A DNA stretch of 64,000 nt from Vespa crabro (GCF_910589235.1 NC_060965.1:2501901-2565900), one strand, 5' to 3'; positions 24,800-37,010 are shown, numbered from the stretch's first letter. Numbers and translations are program-made. The notes: generated from the sequence alone by a model not told the origin.

Positions 24800-24800
<1 letters not shown>
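24599..24800 (+). CDS. Exon-like open frame, unrecognised (low confidence)
   Basis: A plus-strand frame is open from just after a TA array to the start of a CT array. It opens LERLRERCNPNGRL and includes NFKDTWEALKRGLC and ERILKRIGELKKKRV, a charged and possibly helical composition unlike the microsatellite translations nearby. An ATTTTAG at 24,596-24,602 could act as a 3' splice site. There is no good start codon, and the frame runs into the CT array (Ser-Leu) before stopping at about 24,862. The opposite strand is open as well. I do not recognise a family. It may be an exon, an old transposon fragment or chance. Confidence 0.15.

Positions 24801-24851
<51 letters not shown>
24798..24851. 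repeat. (CT)n microsatellite
   Basis: CT array, pure from about 24,812. Confidence 0.97.
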
Positions 24852-24852
<1 letters not shown>

Positions 24853-25714
24853 CTCGCATTAGTGGAAAACTTTGCCTTTCCCTTTGTCGCGTTTCCTGGA
24901 TAAATCCATTCTGCGGGTTGGTTTCGCTTTCATCTATACGTCGAGAGGATAATGGTACGTATTCCCAAACGGCCGTGGCTACGAGGAGGAGCTTACTTTG
25001 GAGCAAGAGAACTCTAGGAAGAAGGCAAAGCTGTGTTTCCCAGAGATGGCGCAAGGCTATACTGTGCTGTGGTCTACGAACACCAAGAAACCTATACTGT
25101 ACCAAATCTTTTACACTATAAGATGATCAAAGGATATCTACTTTTCTACTTTGGTAATGATACGTGAAAAAAGAAAGAAAAAGAAAAGAAAAAAAAAAAA
25201 AACGAGAGGGAGGAAAAAAATAACTCTAAAAGAAGTTTAATCAATTTCTTTCTTTCTTTTTTTCTTCTTTTTCTTTTTGTTTTTTTTTTTTTTTGTTTTT
25301 TTTTTTTTGTTTTTCCTTCGACATTTCCAAGTAAAAGTAAATAGAAATTGAAAGGAAACAGAGAAAGCTCTCTGACGAATTTCAGAATATCTATAAATAC
25401 GAACGTCCGCTTTTCATCGGTTAACAATTTTTAATATAAATATCTTTTCTCATTAGATCGAGATTACACGTGCTTTGAGTACTCCATGATTTTATTCCAC
25501 GTGTACGGAATGCGATGAACAGGCGATCCTTTTGGTTCGTTTCTCTGAACTTTTTCACAAAAAAAGTAATACGAATAAATCGTCAAAGATACGACCGGAT
25601 TGTGGCTGACAGGGATGCTGCGGAAACGAGATGGTATGGATAATCCCATGGGCGTTGACGATGTGGACGTACGAGGGGCCTTGGTTTATATACATACAAA
25701 TACACATCATTTCA

Positions 25715-25716
25715 CA

Positions 25717-25769
<53 letters not shown>

Positions 25770-25778
25770 CATATGTAT
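25715..25778. repeat. TA-rich array
   Basis: Pure AT at about 25,731-25,758, flanked by TATG/TACA variants. Confidence 0.94.
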
Positions 25779-26612
25779 ACGGTATACCTTAGTACCTACC
25801 CCAGATCGTATTTGTTTCGACTAACGAGTCTACATGACACGTATCCTCCATATAAGATGACCGTTAACGCGTCTCCCGTTTTTCCAGATACGTTTGTAGG
25901 AGGGTTCACACAAAAGAAAAAAGCAAGCCTTTTAATGGGGATTTTAAAAGCGTACCGTAAGGATCAAGAAATAATGGAAATTTCTTGTACAAGTAACTCA
26001 ACGTAGGTTAGTATAAAAGTAAATTTAATATGTATATATATATATACATATATATATACATATATACATACGAATATTTGATAATATTGAGTTAATTTAG
26101 GAAGAATTAAACGTGGAGTAATGAAATGATAATAATTAATCTTAATTGAATTTAAATGAATGACGAAGAAATACCAAGTTCTTAATCCTTCAAATTTTCA
26201 CAGAGAAAAGGTAAATTTCTAAACCTAGACACGTGTATCATTTAACCAGATATATTTTACATTTTCTACCAAGTCAAGTTGAGAAACTACGCTTCTTAGA
26301 ATAAAAATAACTATGGCTTTTCTACGGGGTGTCCTTTAACTCACATAGCTCTCTTATACTTTGACAGAAAAGACAAGGAATTCTGGAAAATGTTCGCGAT
26401 TCGGTTTACGATCTTTCTTGGTCGTGAGATTCTCGTTATCATGGTATGCCTGTCTACCCATAAAATTACCCATAAAAGACAGCTCGAGTTTCGGAAGGAC
26501 AAGATTTTTAGTACGTTGAAGAGGGTATCGTCATAATCTTTCGAAGATACAAAGCTGTGCTTGGTGCTATTTTATCCTTGAACTAAATAGAGAGTAAGAT
26601 AAAGAGAAAGAT

Positions 26613-26614
<2 letters not shown>

Positions 26615-26654
<40 letters not shown>
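26615..26654. repeat. (AG)20 microsatellite
   Basis: Pure AG followed by TGAG repeats. Confidence 0.97.
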
Positions 26655-26657
<3 letters not shown>

Positions 26658-26779
26658 GTGAATGAGTGAAACAGAGACAGACAGAGAGGTTTATCCTTCG
26701 TTCGCCTTGTCCAAGCAATTCTCTCTCTCTCTCCCTCTTTCTTTCTCTTTGTCTTTCTCTTTGGTCTCTTTGTTTTCAG

Positions 26780-27060
26780 GACCGGCGCTAGAGACCGCTG
26801 GCGAACGCAATAAAACCTTATTATACTCGGTCGGAATTTCAATGGGTAAAGAGGAAGTGAGAAGAGCGTCGGTGCAAGGTAGATGGGCTGGGAGTAGCAG
26901 GGGTGCGAACGAAGTGATCGATGAGGACATACGTCAACGGAGCAGAACGGACAGGACGTCGACGCTGTCGGGGAAGCCGCCGTGCACGAGACGAGATGAG
27001 AAGGACGAGCACGTCGGAAGGAAAGGCTGGTGGTATGGGGAAAGGAACGTGGGGAATGGG
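26780..27060 (+). CDS. Exon-like open frame after a strong 3' splice-site match (low confidence)
   Basis: A pyrimidine tract of about 55 bp ends in TTTTCAG at 26,773-26,779, a near-ideal 3' splice site. The sequence after it is GC-rich for this window and open on the plus strand to a stop at about 27,141. It includes ETAGERNKTLLYSVGISMG and then basic, low-complexity sequence. A GCAAG|GTAGAT at about 26,878 could be a 5' splice site, giving an exon of about 99 bp. Against it: the pyrimidine tract may simply be one of many CT arrays, the opposite strand is open in several frames, and I recognise no domain. Confidence 0.15.
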
Positions 27061-27065
27061 GTAAC

Positions 27066-27140
27066 AAGAGAGTGGGAAAGAGAAAGAGAGAGGGAGAGAG
27101 AGGGAGAGAGAGAGAGAGAGAAGGAGAGAGAGAAGGAGTA
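27066..27140. repeat. Imperfect (GA)n tract
   Basis: GA/GGGA mixture of about 75 bp. Confidence 0.95.
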
Positions 27141-27980
27141 AGGTTGCCAGGTGGCGAGACAACGCCTAACGTGAATACAAATTACTCTCTCCATACTCGC
27201 GATGCTAGCTTCTTCGCTTCTTCCTTTGGACGATCGACACTGCCAATCGCCTTCGACCCTTCAGAATTATCGTCGACGACAAAGTGCCATCGGGGCACGT
27301 AATTCGCGATGGATTATCCTACCGAGACAAGGACCTCCATCGAATCTCCCCATCTTATCTTTATAGAATCTATACCTAATACAAAAACCACACATATCTA
27401 CGCGTAAGTACACACAAATGTTTAGAAAAGTTAAGTGTATTCGATAAAATATACAATGGAATATATAAAAGTATCGTTAACTGCGAATATCCTTAATAAA
27501 AGTCCTTTGACCTTACTTAATCAGTAAGTTTTTACGTGTGACGAATATCGTACAAGGGATTATTAAAAGTAAACAGCTTTTCCACAATCACGTATTTTCA
27601 CAAATCGAAATAAAGAACCACCAGCTGCTTTCTCTTCGTGACCTATCCAATACGGAAGGTTCCTCAATCATACCGCTAATCGAGTATAGCTCATAAATCA
27701 TCGAAGCTAATCCGACAAATCCTCCTAGTGACGGTGCCGCTAGAGTATCAGGCCTCCTGCCAGTCGGTTGTCGCACGTATGTTATGTATCTAGCGAGAAG
27801 CATCAGAAATCTTTCTCCCTGTTACGTTTCATCCTATTCTCTTTCTTCCTTTTGGATTATGGCTTAGCATCCCCTAAAGGCAATAATGTAATTGTACCGT
27901 CGAACGTGCCGTCTGACTGCATTGTAAATGGTTTGTTTAATGCGACATTAGGAATTTGTTTCCGCGACAGCTGCTTCTTG

Positions 27981-27981
<1 letters not shown>

Positions 27982-28023
<42 letters not shown>

Positions 28024-28047
28024 CACCCTTCTCTCTCTCTCTCTCTC
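27982..28047. repeat. (CT)n tract
   Basis: Two CT arrays separated by CCCCACCCTT. Confidence 0.96.
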
Positions 28048-29818
28048 GCTACCTTCGTGGTGACTATTGTGATGGTACAATGAAAACGAGAATCTTGGGT
28101 CCCTTACACCGTTTCGGTAGGTGGAGAAAGGATGTTGAAAAAGATGGAGAGCTCGTTCAGTACTGAACCCCGAGGATAAATACTATGATCCGCCTCCCAA
28201 CGGAGTCGAACGAACGAGAACGCCTATCCTCGTGCGCCTATCGTTTTCACTTATGGTTACGAGTTCTTTAGTAATCGATGCTTGAATACCGAATCGTTCA
28301 AAAGTCATCGTATTCTTTTTTCTTCTTGGATCATTTGTAAAAGCACTTTTCGAAATGGAACGCTGCACGACTGGGGAGATATAAATTGTGTAATGTTTCT
28401 TTTTTCTGTTTCTTTTTTTTTTTTTTTCAGAGCTACCTTGTCCTTCTGAGATTTCAATTTCAAATTGACAATGAGCTATTTAATTAATAGATATATAATA
28501 TTTTGATTTTTATCATATATATAATATATACAATTAATTTTCTCTATATTGTACTATAAATATCTGAAATGACTTTTGAAGATGAATATGACAGTGGAAT
28601 AATGAAGTTATTTTATATATATAGAGAGACAACATTTTTCAGTATTTGCTGGACCAAGGAAAAACTGAGCCGACCCTCGTATATCCCGGTGAAAATGATT
28701 TCCCAGCGAAAAACAATGCAAAGGCTCGCACCGATTCCTCTTTCTATAAATTTCTACCTATTGAAAATTCGTCGGTCAAAATTGGCTGCGATATTCGCAA
28801 GTCACGTAAAGCTTGCTTTAGAAAATGCAGAGACGCAAGATGAACCATCCCCATTCTTTACTTTCTTTCTTCAACTACCAATTTTTTTTCTGTTTTATTT
28901 TTAACATTCTGCCCCCTCCCTCCCTCTCCCTTTCTCTCTCTCTCTTTCTCTCTCTTTCGTTCTCAGAAGATCGATAAAAAATTACTTCTATCGATCGGTC
29001 GCCATCATTTTCTTTTTCACCGAAGTAATAGACGTTTTTCCAATTTTCCTTAGCGAGCCACGAGAACGGACTGAAACAATTTAGGCAAACGTAGATTCTG
29101 ATCGAATAATACCAAGGACTTTGCTGTTTTCTGCTATGGACTGAGAAAACGAGAGAAGAAGAGCAGTCACTTCTTTTACGATCGCGTTCGAGATAGCTTC
29201 GCTTGAACGAGCATCGCACCTTCCACAACGACGATAGATTTTCCTCTTGAACTACGCTCCTACTTCTCCCGTTGAATACCTCTCTTTGCACCTTTACTGT
29301 ATATTCTTTCATGGAGAGCCTCCTTCCATCGATTAAACGTGCCTATATCTGTAGCATCGATCGGCAGACTCGAAGACCATCATGATTTCTATAACATTCC
29401 AAACCGATCGGCCATTCCATGTTATCTACGATGATCAAGAATGTTATGTGATAGCTAAGGCATTTTATATTGGATGAAACATCTGAATGGAAACATTTGA
29501 GTAAATCAAAATGAATCTTCGATATACTTTAGAAAGAAAAATTATATATATGTACCTGTTTACATATAATATATTCATATATATATATATATATTTAAAG
29601 AGAAAAAGAGAGATGTGATATGATTATAACAAAAGTAGGTTTGTATACCTTGAATAGGAAAAAATTGATGATGAAAATAAAATTAAAAAATGTATTACCC
29701 ATTGTACGGAATCTCTATTCTGTGAAAGGAGCTTACTGTAAAAATATAGAAAAAAAATGATGAAAAGACATGGATTGAATGAGTGAGAGAGGGAGTAAGA
29801 GAGAGAGATAGATAAAAA

Positions 29819-29840
29819 AGAGAGAGAGAGAGAGAGAGAG
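29819..29840. repeat. (AG)11 microsatellite
   Basis: Pure AG. Confidence 0.95.
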
Positions 29841-30449
29841 GAGAAAGTTTGTGGCTTATAATTAGATGAAAATCGAAAAGAGATGGATAATCGAATACAT
29901 TAAACCGGTGCTGTGGTTTAACGAAACGTTGTTTTAATTAATTGACGTATGTAAATTCATTCTTTTAAAAAGAAGGGTCGATGCGTTAGACATGATGTAG
30001 TGAAATTTCGGTTTATTCATTTGATATCCTACCCCTACTCTATTTTAACCCTCGACGATGTCTTCTATCGATAAAAAACAGTCTCGAAGCGGCGTCATTA
30101 TCGATGGGCGAGGTGCTATAAAATATGTAGATAAGAACGTTTAACGTGCCGTATCTTAAACTTCGATCGAGATTCCTTCGGAGTACGTGCGTCTCCACGC
30201 ATCTCGAGCACTCGCGTATCCGGTGATATATTTCATTCGTATCGAGTTCCTTCATGTGGCTTGTGATAAGCGCCCCGATGAGAATTGTCTTATTTTCCAC
30301 GCCTAGAGAGTAACACCTATCCATGTATAAATCTCGCCTCGCCCTACAATCGTGTCTCCTTTATTACAATCATTGTAGAAATGTCTAACAGAAACGTGTG
30401 ACGACAAAAAAGGAAGGAAAACGAGAAAGAGAGAATAGATAAACAACAA

Positions 30450-30504
30450 AGAAAGAGAGAGAGAGAGAAAGAGAAAGAGAGAGAATTGTAATCGTTGATA
30501 ATAT

Positions 30505-30548
<44 letters not shown>
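30450..30548. repeat. (GA)n tract and (AT)n array
   Basis: Imperfect GA at 30,450-30,484, then (AT) at 30,512-30,548 after a 27-bp unique spacer. Confidence 0.95.
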
Positions 30549-30551
<3 letters not shown>

Positions 30552-31248
30552 TTTATATCAATTAAAAGTCATAATCTCGATTAAAAATAATAATTTCTTA
30601 TTGGCGTAATTGAATGCGTATAAAGAAATTAATTAAAAATAATGCTCCTTTTATTTTTCTCCTCTTATTTTAATTCCATAAATCGATCTTTGGGGTTTAA
30701 TCATTCAATTTCCGAACGAACGACGCTCCGTACTCACCCCCATTTTCCACCTACCATTTCCATATCCGCGAAATGAAACGTTTTAAATTCTCGAAACGTT
30801 CATTTCCAACGAAGCCATGACGTTCATGTAATCTTACACCTTCGGAAGTCGATGCACGATGGATTTTCTTTCGCACTCTACTTTTCACTCTACTTTCCTT
30901 AAAAGTAAGGAACAAAAACAAGTACCGATAGACATCGTCCTCCTAGAAACGTGCCATGCGTTTCCTATTTGAGGGAGGTTGAAACATCCTGTGGCATCTT
31001 TTTCTCTTATCTGGTGCGAACTTTTTCTTTCCCCTTTTACCTTATTCTATCTGGTAACTCATGAAAAGGAATTGTCAATAATGTTGAGGAAATAACAATT
31101 TAAATCATTTTTTTCTTTCTATTCTTTTAAATTTTCTCAATTATACCAGGTGTCTGTAATACTTTCACCCCAGGAAGTATTTTCCTCGCTGTATAATATT
31201 CCAAACAACGAACGTACGCTTAATAGACCATAAACGTTACTGTATATA

Positions 31249-31286
31249 ATATATATATATATATGCGTGTGTGTGTGTGTGTGTGT
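31249..31286. repeat. Compound (AT)n(GT)n microsatellite
   Basis: AT to 31,264 then GT from 31,267, the same order as the compound array at 5,057-5,108. Confidence 0.96.
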
Positions 31287-32655
31287 TTGTCTGTGTAAAT
31301 GTAGTGTACTCGCGTAAATGCATCGGCTTCGTTTACCGTTAAGATCGACACGAGACGCGCCACGATGAGATAATGAATTCAAGATCACGTCTTTCTTCGC
31401 GTTGACGGTAAGCACCAAACTTAAGACAAGTTACGAAATTAAGTAATTTATATTTATGTATTCACCGAGTGTAACGAGATAGGCTAGCAACGATTTTCGT
31501 TTCTCTCTTCGTCGCATCGAAAATGGGACGGGTTAGATCATTTCGATCGTCTGTCTTATGAAACACTAGCAAAATGGTTCTTGGACGTTTGGATTAATGG
31601 GTTCGGATATTCCTTGTTTGCCGAAGACGTTTAGGACATCTTTGAATCATTGATGAACATCTGCAATAGATCGCATCAAAGTTTATCGTGCTTTTAAGGT
31701 ATTACATTTTAAATGTTATTTTCGTCGAAACATTTATAACATTTAAAATCAATTTTATTTAAACTTTTATCAAACTTTTCTCATTTTTCTTTTTTTTCTT
31801 TTTTTTCTTTTTTTTTTTTTTTAAATTATTTCTTCATTAATATATAACGTGTAATATGCGTGTATATAAATTCTGTTTAATCATTTCTATGAAATGATAC
31901 GTGAGTTGTGTTAGAAAAAAAAAAAAAAAAAAAAAGGAAGAAAAAATCAATTTCACATGAAACGTTAAACGTTATAAGGATATATTTTAATTATCTTTTG
32001 AACTTTTACTTCATCTTTGAGAGTCAATAAATCGTATAGTAATTTGGTAAAGATGGTGAATGCTACGTAAGCGCGTAAAAGGAAAACATAGGAGGTGAAC
32101 GGTACTGGTGGACTGTCGCACAATCTGCACTGTCATCAAGGCGCTACAACGAAAAGGACGAAGAGGAGAACGAAAGCATGGCATGCAGCACGCCATGACG
32201 CATCGTATGCGTGGCTCGTACCTACACCTACCTAAGCGCCATAAATTTGAACTCGACTTATCTCACCTCTCCTATCGAAACGCTCCCTTTCACCTCAATA
32301 CTAGCGTCCCTTTTACCAAAAGAAACAGTTGGATGGTCTGTTAGACTTCGGTGAGTTTGTAATTAAAAATAATATTTTAACTAACAAAGACAATTTTATA
32401 TTCATCGATTTTTAAATTGTCATTCTACAATGAAGTCATGTTCAATTTATGAGTGAAATTATATATTGATTGAGTTATGCAATTCAGAGGATAACGATGC
32501 ATGAGTGATTCATAAAAACATATGAATATTTTAATGATTTATAGACGTATGAGAATACTCATCGGACAAAAAATAATTCTTATTAAATAATTCATCTATT
32601 TATCCAATTTCAGCATAGTTACTATTGTAAATTTATATCTCATCAGTAAAGGAAT

Positions 32656-32750
32656 TATTATTATTATTATATATTTATTATTATTATATATTTATTATTA
32701 TTATTATTATTATTATGATTATGACTATTATTATTATTATTATTATGACC
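32656..32750. repeat. (ATT)n array with ATATATTT variants
   Basis: Trinucleotide array of about 95 bp with two ATATATTT interruptions and GATTATGAC near its end. Confidence 0.96.
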
Positions 32751-33216
32751 CTTAGATTTCAGATTATATTTTTATATCGACGAACTATTCGAACGTTTAA
32801 TAAGCTCGATAAGATCGGAAACATCGAGATATCGATGTCTGAGCACATACGTTCTCTCTCGAGTGGACTTAAAAGGGGAAAAGGATGGACCAACTCGTCG
32901 AAAGTGATAAACAGTTTCCGAGGGAAGCGTCGTATACAACATTCGAACGTGTCAATTGTAGTCAGGGTAACGAGGCGAAAAGGACGAGCTTGAGAGCACT
33001 GAGAGAAGTAAACGCGAAAAGAATGCTTCACGCGAGAAGATAAGCTGCGAACTCGCTTTGCTCGGACAATCGACCGAAAGTCTTGCTTCGACGCAGCTCG
33101 TTAACCACCTTCCTGTACTGTTTTAACTTCGTTCCGTTTGTATTCCTGTTTCGATTCGTCGAAGTGAAATTGAAGATCTTGAAGAAGAAATTATCGAGTC
33201 GAATAATGTAATTTTC

Positions 33217-33247
<31 letters not shown>

Positions 33248-33270
33248 TAAAATTAAATTACTGATCCTTT

Positions 33271-33302
<32 letters not shown>

Positions 33303-33310
33303 TTTTTTTT
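33217..33310. repeat. T28 / (TA)n / T26 compound tract
   Basis: Twenty-eight T at 33,217-33,244, then unique sequence, a short TA run at 33,270-33,284 and 26 T to 33,310. Such runs are prone to sequencing and assembly length errors. Confidence 0.95.
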
Positions 33311-33679
33311 AAATAAAACTATTCATTTCGTTCATTTTTCCACAAATCGGTTTAATTCATTAAAATCGTAATAATCGTGATTGAATATCGTTAAATATTA
33401 AAACTTCATTTAAAGTGTACATTATATCATAAATCTTTTTTCCTTTTTTTTCCTTTCTTCGTCAAATAGTATTATACGATTATCGATAATTCGTATATTT
33501 GGTGAAACGCACGTGTACGTAGTCATGGAGAATCGGAGCACACGTTGGTGTACCTCGTTAACGCGGGATCAGAATGAAAGAGAAAGGAAAACAACGACGA
33601 GTAGGATGGAACGCGTTTGCAGAGAGATGCCACGAGCCGATACAACGTTGAGCTATGCCCATCGCCAAGTTTCTTCCTC

Positions 33680-33719
33680 TTCGTTCGTTCGTTCGTTCGT
33701 TCGTTCGTTCGTTCGTTCG
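33680..33719. repeat. (TTCG)10 tetranucleotide microsatellite
   Basis: Ten perfect TTCG units, each with a CpG. It encodes a repeating Arg-Ser-Phe-Val in one plus frame. Only short relatives are seen elsewhere (TTCG at 37,139-37,153, GCGA at 15,271). Confidence 0.97.
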
Positions 33720-33879
33720 AAAACGAACCGAAGACTTTTTCGTTCCATTTATCGATGGCAGATGAGGTAAAAAAAAAAAAAAAAGGAAAAAGAGAGAGAG
33801 AAAGAGAAACGAGAAAGAGAAAGGAGTAGAGGAAAAGAGACAAAAGGTAATAGGGAAAGAAAAGAAAAGGAGGTAAGAG

Positions 33880-34145
33880 AAGAAAGACTGGCGCAGTGCA
33901 AACTCATTCGATCCTGGAATAGCGGCTCGTTATTTATCCGCCGGCACGATAATAGATCCCAGCCTCTATAAAGTCGCGTTGCTTCTCAGTAATTGGGAAG
34001 AAACGAAGCTACGTCTTGGAGGAAATTGGGAGAAGAGGATCTGCCCGAGAAACCAGTTCTGGCAATGACGACGAACGTCTTCCCTTCTTACGCCGTCATG
34101 CTCGATCTTCTACTCTTCGCGGAAATTTTGGGATCGTTAACGTGA
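33880..34145 (+). promoter_or_regulatory. Promoter-like CpG-containing block (weak)
   Basis: A GC-richer unique block contains TATAAAG at 33,967-33,973 and TCAGT, an arthropod initiator-like pentamer, at 33,986-33,990. A short frame from an ATG at about 34,065 follows (opens MTTNVFPSYAVMLDLLLFAE, about 26 codons, with a hydrophobic stretch). The TATA-to-initiator spacing of about 21 bp is shorter than the usual 25-30 bp, and no longer gene follows, so this is only a suggestion. Confidence 0.15.
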
Positions 34146-35189
34146 TTTTCGAATTTCGTGTTAAATTCTAAGACCGTATTAGATGCTCCAATGGGTTCTT
34201 GGAAGATCTTGAAAAATTTTCAACAATACTTTTCTCTTTTTCTTTTGTTTTCTTTTTCTTTTTCTTTTTTTTTTCTTTTTACTCTTTTTATTTTTTGTCA
34301 CCGTCAATAATATCTATCACAATCACACGTATGATTTTCGTAGAATTTATTATATTTATTATATATATATATATATATAGGAAAGAGAAGTGGTTATACT
34401 ATATTAACAATAAGAAGAAAGAAAATTTGAAGAGAAAAAGAAAGAAAGAGGGAGAAAGAGATCGGAGAGCAAAGAACCGAGCGTTTCTCGATGGAAAGTT
34501 AGAACGGCCTACTTTCGGCTTATTCCTTGGCCTCTGGCGAATTAATCTTCCGGGAAACTGCGTCCGCCTTTTCACGTGGCCCTTTTTCTCAAATACTTTC
34601 TCGACAAATCACCGGGAAGCATCCTCTCCTGCAGACTTTACCGAAGAAATCCCTACTTCGACTCGTAGAAACGTCGCCGTAGAGGATGAAAGTTTCTACT
34701 TATTCAAGAATTTTTGAAGCTAGCATCTCTACCACAAACATCACTACCGACATTACTACTACCGAGTTCGAGTTCGAAAATTATTTGGCATAACTTATAC
34801 CATCCAAGATTCACTACTTTTAACGCCTTTTTTAAGTTAAATAAAAATGTTTCAACTTTTCGATCTGAAAGGGATCCACTTTGCTTGCTCTATAACTTTT
34901 TCCAATCCCTCTCCCTCTCTCTCCCCCCCCCCACTATCCACGAATACTTCCATCCTCAAATTTCTTCTCCTCGAAATTACTCAACCTTTTATTCTCTTTC
35001 CTTCATTATTAACGGAGAATCGTAATAATAAATTATTCAAAAAACGCGTAATTATTTCGCATTGTAGAAGGAACCGTGATTTCCTATTCGACCATTCGTA
35101 AAAAATAATAAAAGTCACTTTTTCTTCCTTCTCATCTTTCTACTTCTTTTTCTTCATCTGGTCCAGGCAGCACTTTCACGTCCGTATTC

Positions 35190-35353
35190 AACTCGCTCAC
35201 CGTCCTCTATTAACAATTATGTTAATTTGCATCAGGGAAAAGAATTGCGCGTACCGAGAGAGGGTGTGCCAGTTGGAGGGATGAAACAGGAGACATTACT
35301 CAAATACTCATTAGCACGCTCGAAATAAACGCGCAACGGTGGTCGCTAATTAA
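35190..35353 (+). promoter_or_regulatory. Duplicated non-coding element, copy 2, with octamer site
   Basis: The core at 35,294-35,324 matches copy 1 (21,993-22,023) at 29 of 31 bases; the differences are T to A at core position 13 and A to C at position 24. CTAATTAA follows at 35,346-35,353, 52 bp from the core start against 55 bp in copy 1. Upstream at 35,225-35,232 is ATTTGCAT, the octamer bound by POU-domain factors. A long (AG)n array begins only 26 bp downstream. Regulatory function is inferred from motif content and duplication, not shown. Confidence 0.55.
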
Positions 35354-35374
35354 CGTACGCTGTCACAGAAAGAG

Positions 35375-35378
<4 letters not shown>

Positions 35379-35424
<46 letters not shown>
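35379..35424. repeat. (AG)23 microsatellite
   Basis: Pure AG of 46 bp immediately downstream of the duplicated element. Confidence 0.97.
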
Positions 35425-35433
<9 letters not shown>

Positions 35434-35645
35434 GAAAGAGTCAGAGTAGGACCAACTCGCGCTTCCAGGCCATGTTGAATGTGTTAGCGGCGCTTCTCAA
35501 GATATCGCGTAATACGTACACGAAGGTAGCTCGTAAACCAACCGGATTTGGTATTACCTGTTTTAATTAGCAGCAAGATTAATGCGATGAGATCGACCCC
35601 AGTAATCTGGAATTTCAGATTATCGTTTCTTTTCATTTTACATGA

Positions 35646-35702
35646 GAAAGACAAAGAGAGTGAGAGAGAGAGAGAGGGGGGGAGAGAGGGAGAGAGAGAG
35701 AG
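35646..35702. repeat. Imperfect (GA)n tract with G run
   Basis: GA array interrupted by a run of seven G. Confidence 0.94.
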
Positions 35703-36280
35703 AATATTCAAAAACGCTTATCGTACCAGGATTCGACGTATTCGAGTTGATTCAAAGGGGAATCTCGTGTTAATGAATGCTCGATTATTCGTGTGATTTC
35801 AATGTCTACCTGTGTGAATGTTCATGTGCGTTTATGTGAAACTTTCTCATTCGATCGTATCGCATTGCAATGCACATCGACACGATGCTTATTCCTCGAT
35901 TTATATGTATTACTAATCGGGGATCGAAACGTGCAAATTCACGATTAATTTTCCTTAATTAAGTGATTAGTCGAATGTGCGTATTAAGGGTATACGTTGA
36001 GATGTTACTTTACCAATTACAATTATTCTTTTTCAAAGGGAATTTAATTACAATTTAAATAAAAAGGAAGAATTAATAAAATTAATTGTACAAATGTAAA
36101 AATTACGATAATATCGCATGCACGCATTATTATTATTCGTTGTAACGTGTTATTCTTCAGAACAATTTTTCTCGAAACTCTTCACGCAACCATCGAATTA
36201 TACAAATATCTACTAATCATTTACTTAGTCTATTAATGCCACTTCAAAATAAAATAATGATAGCTATTAGCAAATGCATG

Positions 36281-36284
<4 letters not shown>

Positions 36285-36339
<55 letters not shown>
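36285..36339. repeat. (AT)n microsatellite
   Basis: About 55 bp of uninterrupted AT. Confidence 0.97.
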
Positions 36340-36345
<6 letters not shown>

Positions 36346-36864
36346 CTATCAACTTGCATTAGCTCTGCATAGCATGTAATTACAAGTTCTAAATATACCA
36401 ATACATTACACCGTATTCATGTTTCTCGTATACGGTTGCTAATTAATTGAACCTTTTAATGCTATGTTATCGGTATGTCTCATCTCGGTACATTACAAGT
36501 AGTTACTTTATAGATATTTTTAAAGAACATTGTACGTAGAAATGTACCAATGAGAAATCTATAAATATTTTAAATCGAATTAAGCAATCCGTAACACAAT
36601 TAATACGAACAACACGTGACTCGAGAAACTTCGTTGATCTTGTATTCCCTCTCTCTATCTTTCTTTTTGAATATTTTTTTTTTTTTTTATTTTAATAAAC
36701 CTCACGTGAACAGTTCAGGTAGTCCAACACGAAACTCACGCACGATTTATGAGAAACCTCTAGTTCGAATCGAAGATTGGTCGTAATTCTTTTGAAAAGG
36801 TAGCCACTTTCTCTATTCCGACGATTGGAACAAATTCAAACGAGAGCTTGGAATCGAAAGCGGA

Positions 36865-36961
36865 AAAGAGAGATGGAGATATAGATAGATAGAGAGAAAG
36901 AGAAATAGAGAGAGAGAGAGAGAGACAGTATGGGACGGGGTGGGAAAGAGGGGGGGGGGAA

Positions 36962-37010
<49 letters not shown>
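36865..37010. repeat. Long purine tract with (GA)n
   Basis: About 145 bp, nearly all purine, with GATA units, a G run near 36,950-36,959 and pure GA from about 36,967. Confidence 0.95.

Larger units (their letters stand above)
23700..27400. other. Non-coding stretch with two weak exon-like segments
   Basis: GA, CT and TA arrays alternate with unique sequence. Purine-rich sequence occupies 24,030-24,120. An A-rich purine run at 25,164-25,220 is followed by a T-rich run at 25,249-25,317, which can fold back. TA-rich stretches lie at 25,715-25,778 and 26,029-26,070. The segments 25,780-26,020 and 26,080-26,570 show no gene. Exon-like stretches at 24,599 and 26,780 are listed separately with low confidence. 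Confidence 0.6.
27400..32000. other. AT-rich non-coding stretch
   Basis: Unique segments 27,420-27,960, 28,050-28,900, 28,970-29,560, 29,840-30,440 and 30,560-31,240 hold no gene I recognise. Poly-pyrimidine runs ending in CAG occur near 28,415-28,430 and 28,920-28,966. They look like 3' splice sites but no exon follows. The minus-strand frame at 30,040-30,324 (94 codons, opening MDRCYSLGVENKTILIGALI, several Cys) is not low-complexity but has no recognised domain. T-rich and A-rich runs at 31,783-31,822 and 31,915-31,935 are complementary. Confidence 0.65.
32000..35200. other. Non-coding stretch with long T runs and a CpG-rich block
   Basis: The segment 32,040-32,350 is mixed-composition unique sequence with open frames on both strands but no recognised protein. 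The segments 32,350-32,650 and 32,760-33,190 show no gene. A pyrimidine-rich run lies at 34,230-34,300, and ten consecutive C occur at 34,923-34,932. The plus frame reaching 34,717 covers a GC-richer stretch from about 34,470 but has no recognised domain. Confidence 0.65.

Noticed and set aside
28410..28435. Polypyrimidine tract plus CAG as a 3' splice site
   Set aside because: The following sequence is AT-rich with stops in all frames and no donor that would define an exon.
34199..34717. 172-codon plus-strand frame
   Set aside because: It starts in a poly-T run, passes through a TA array and a purine tract, and only the last third is complex. No domain is seen.
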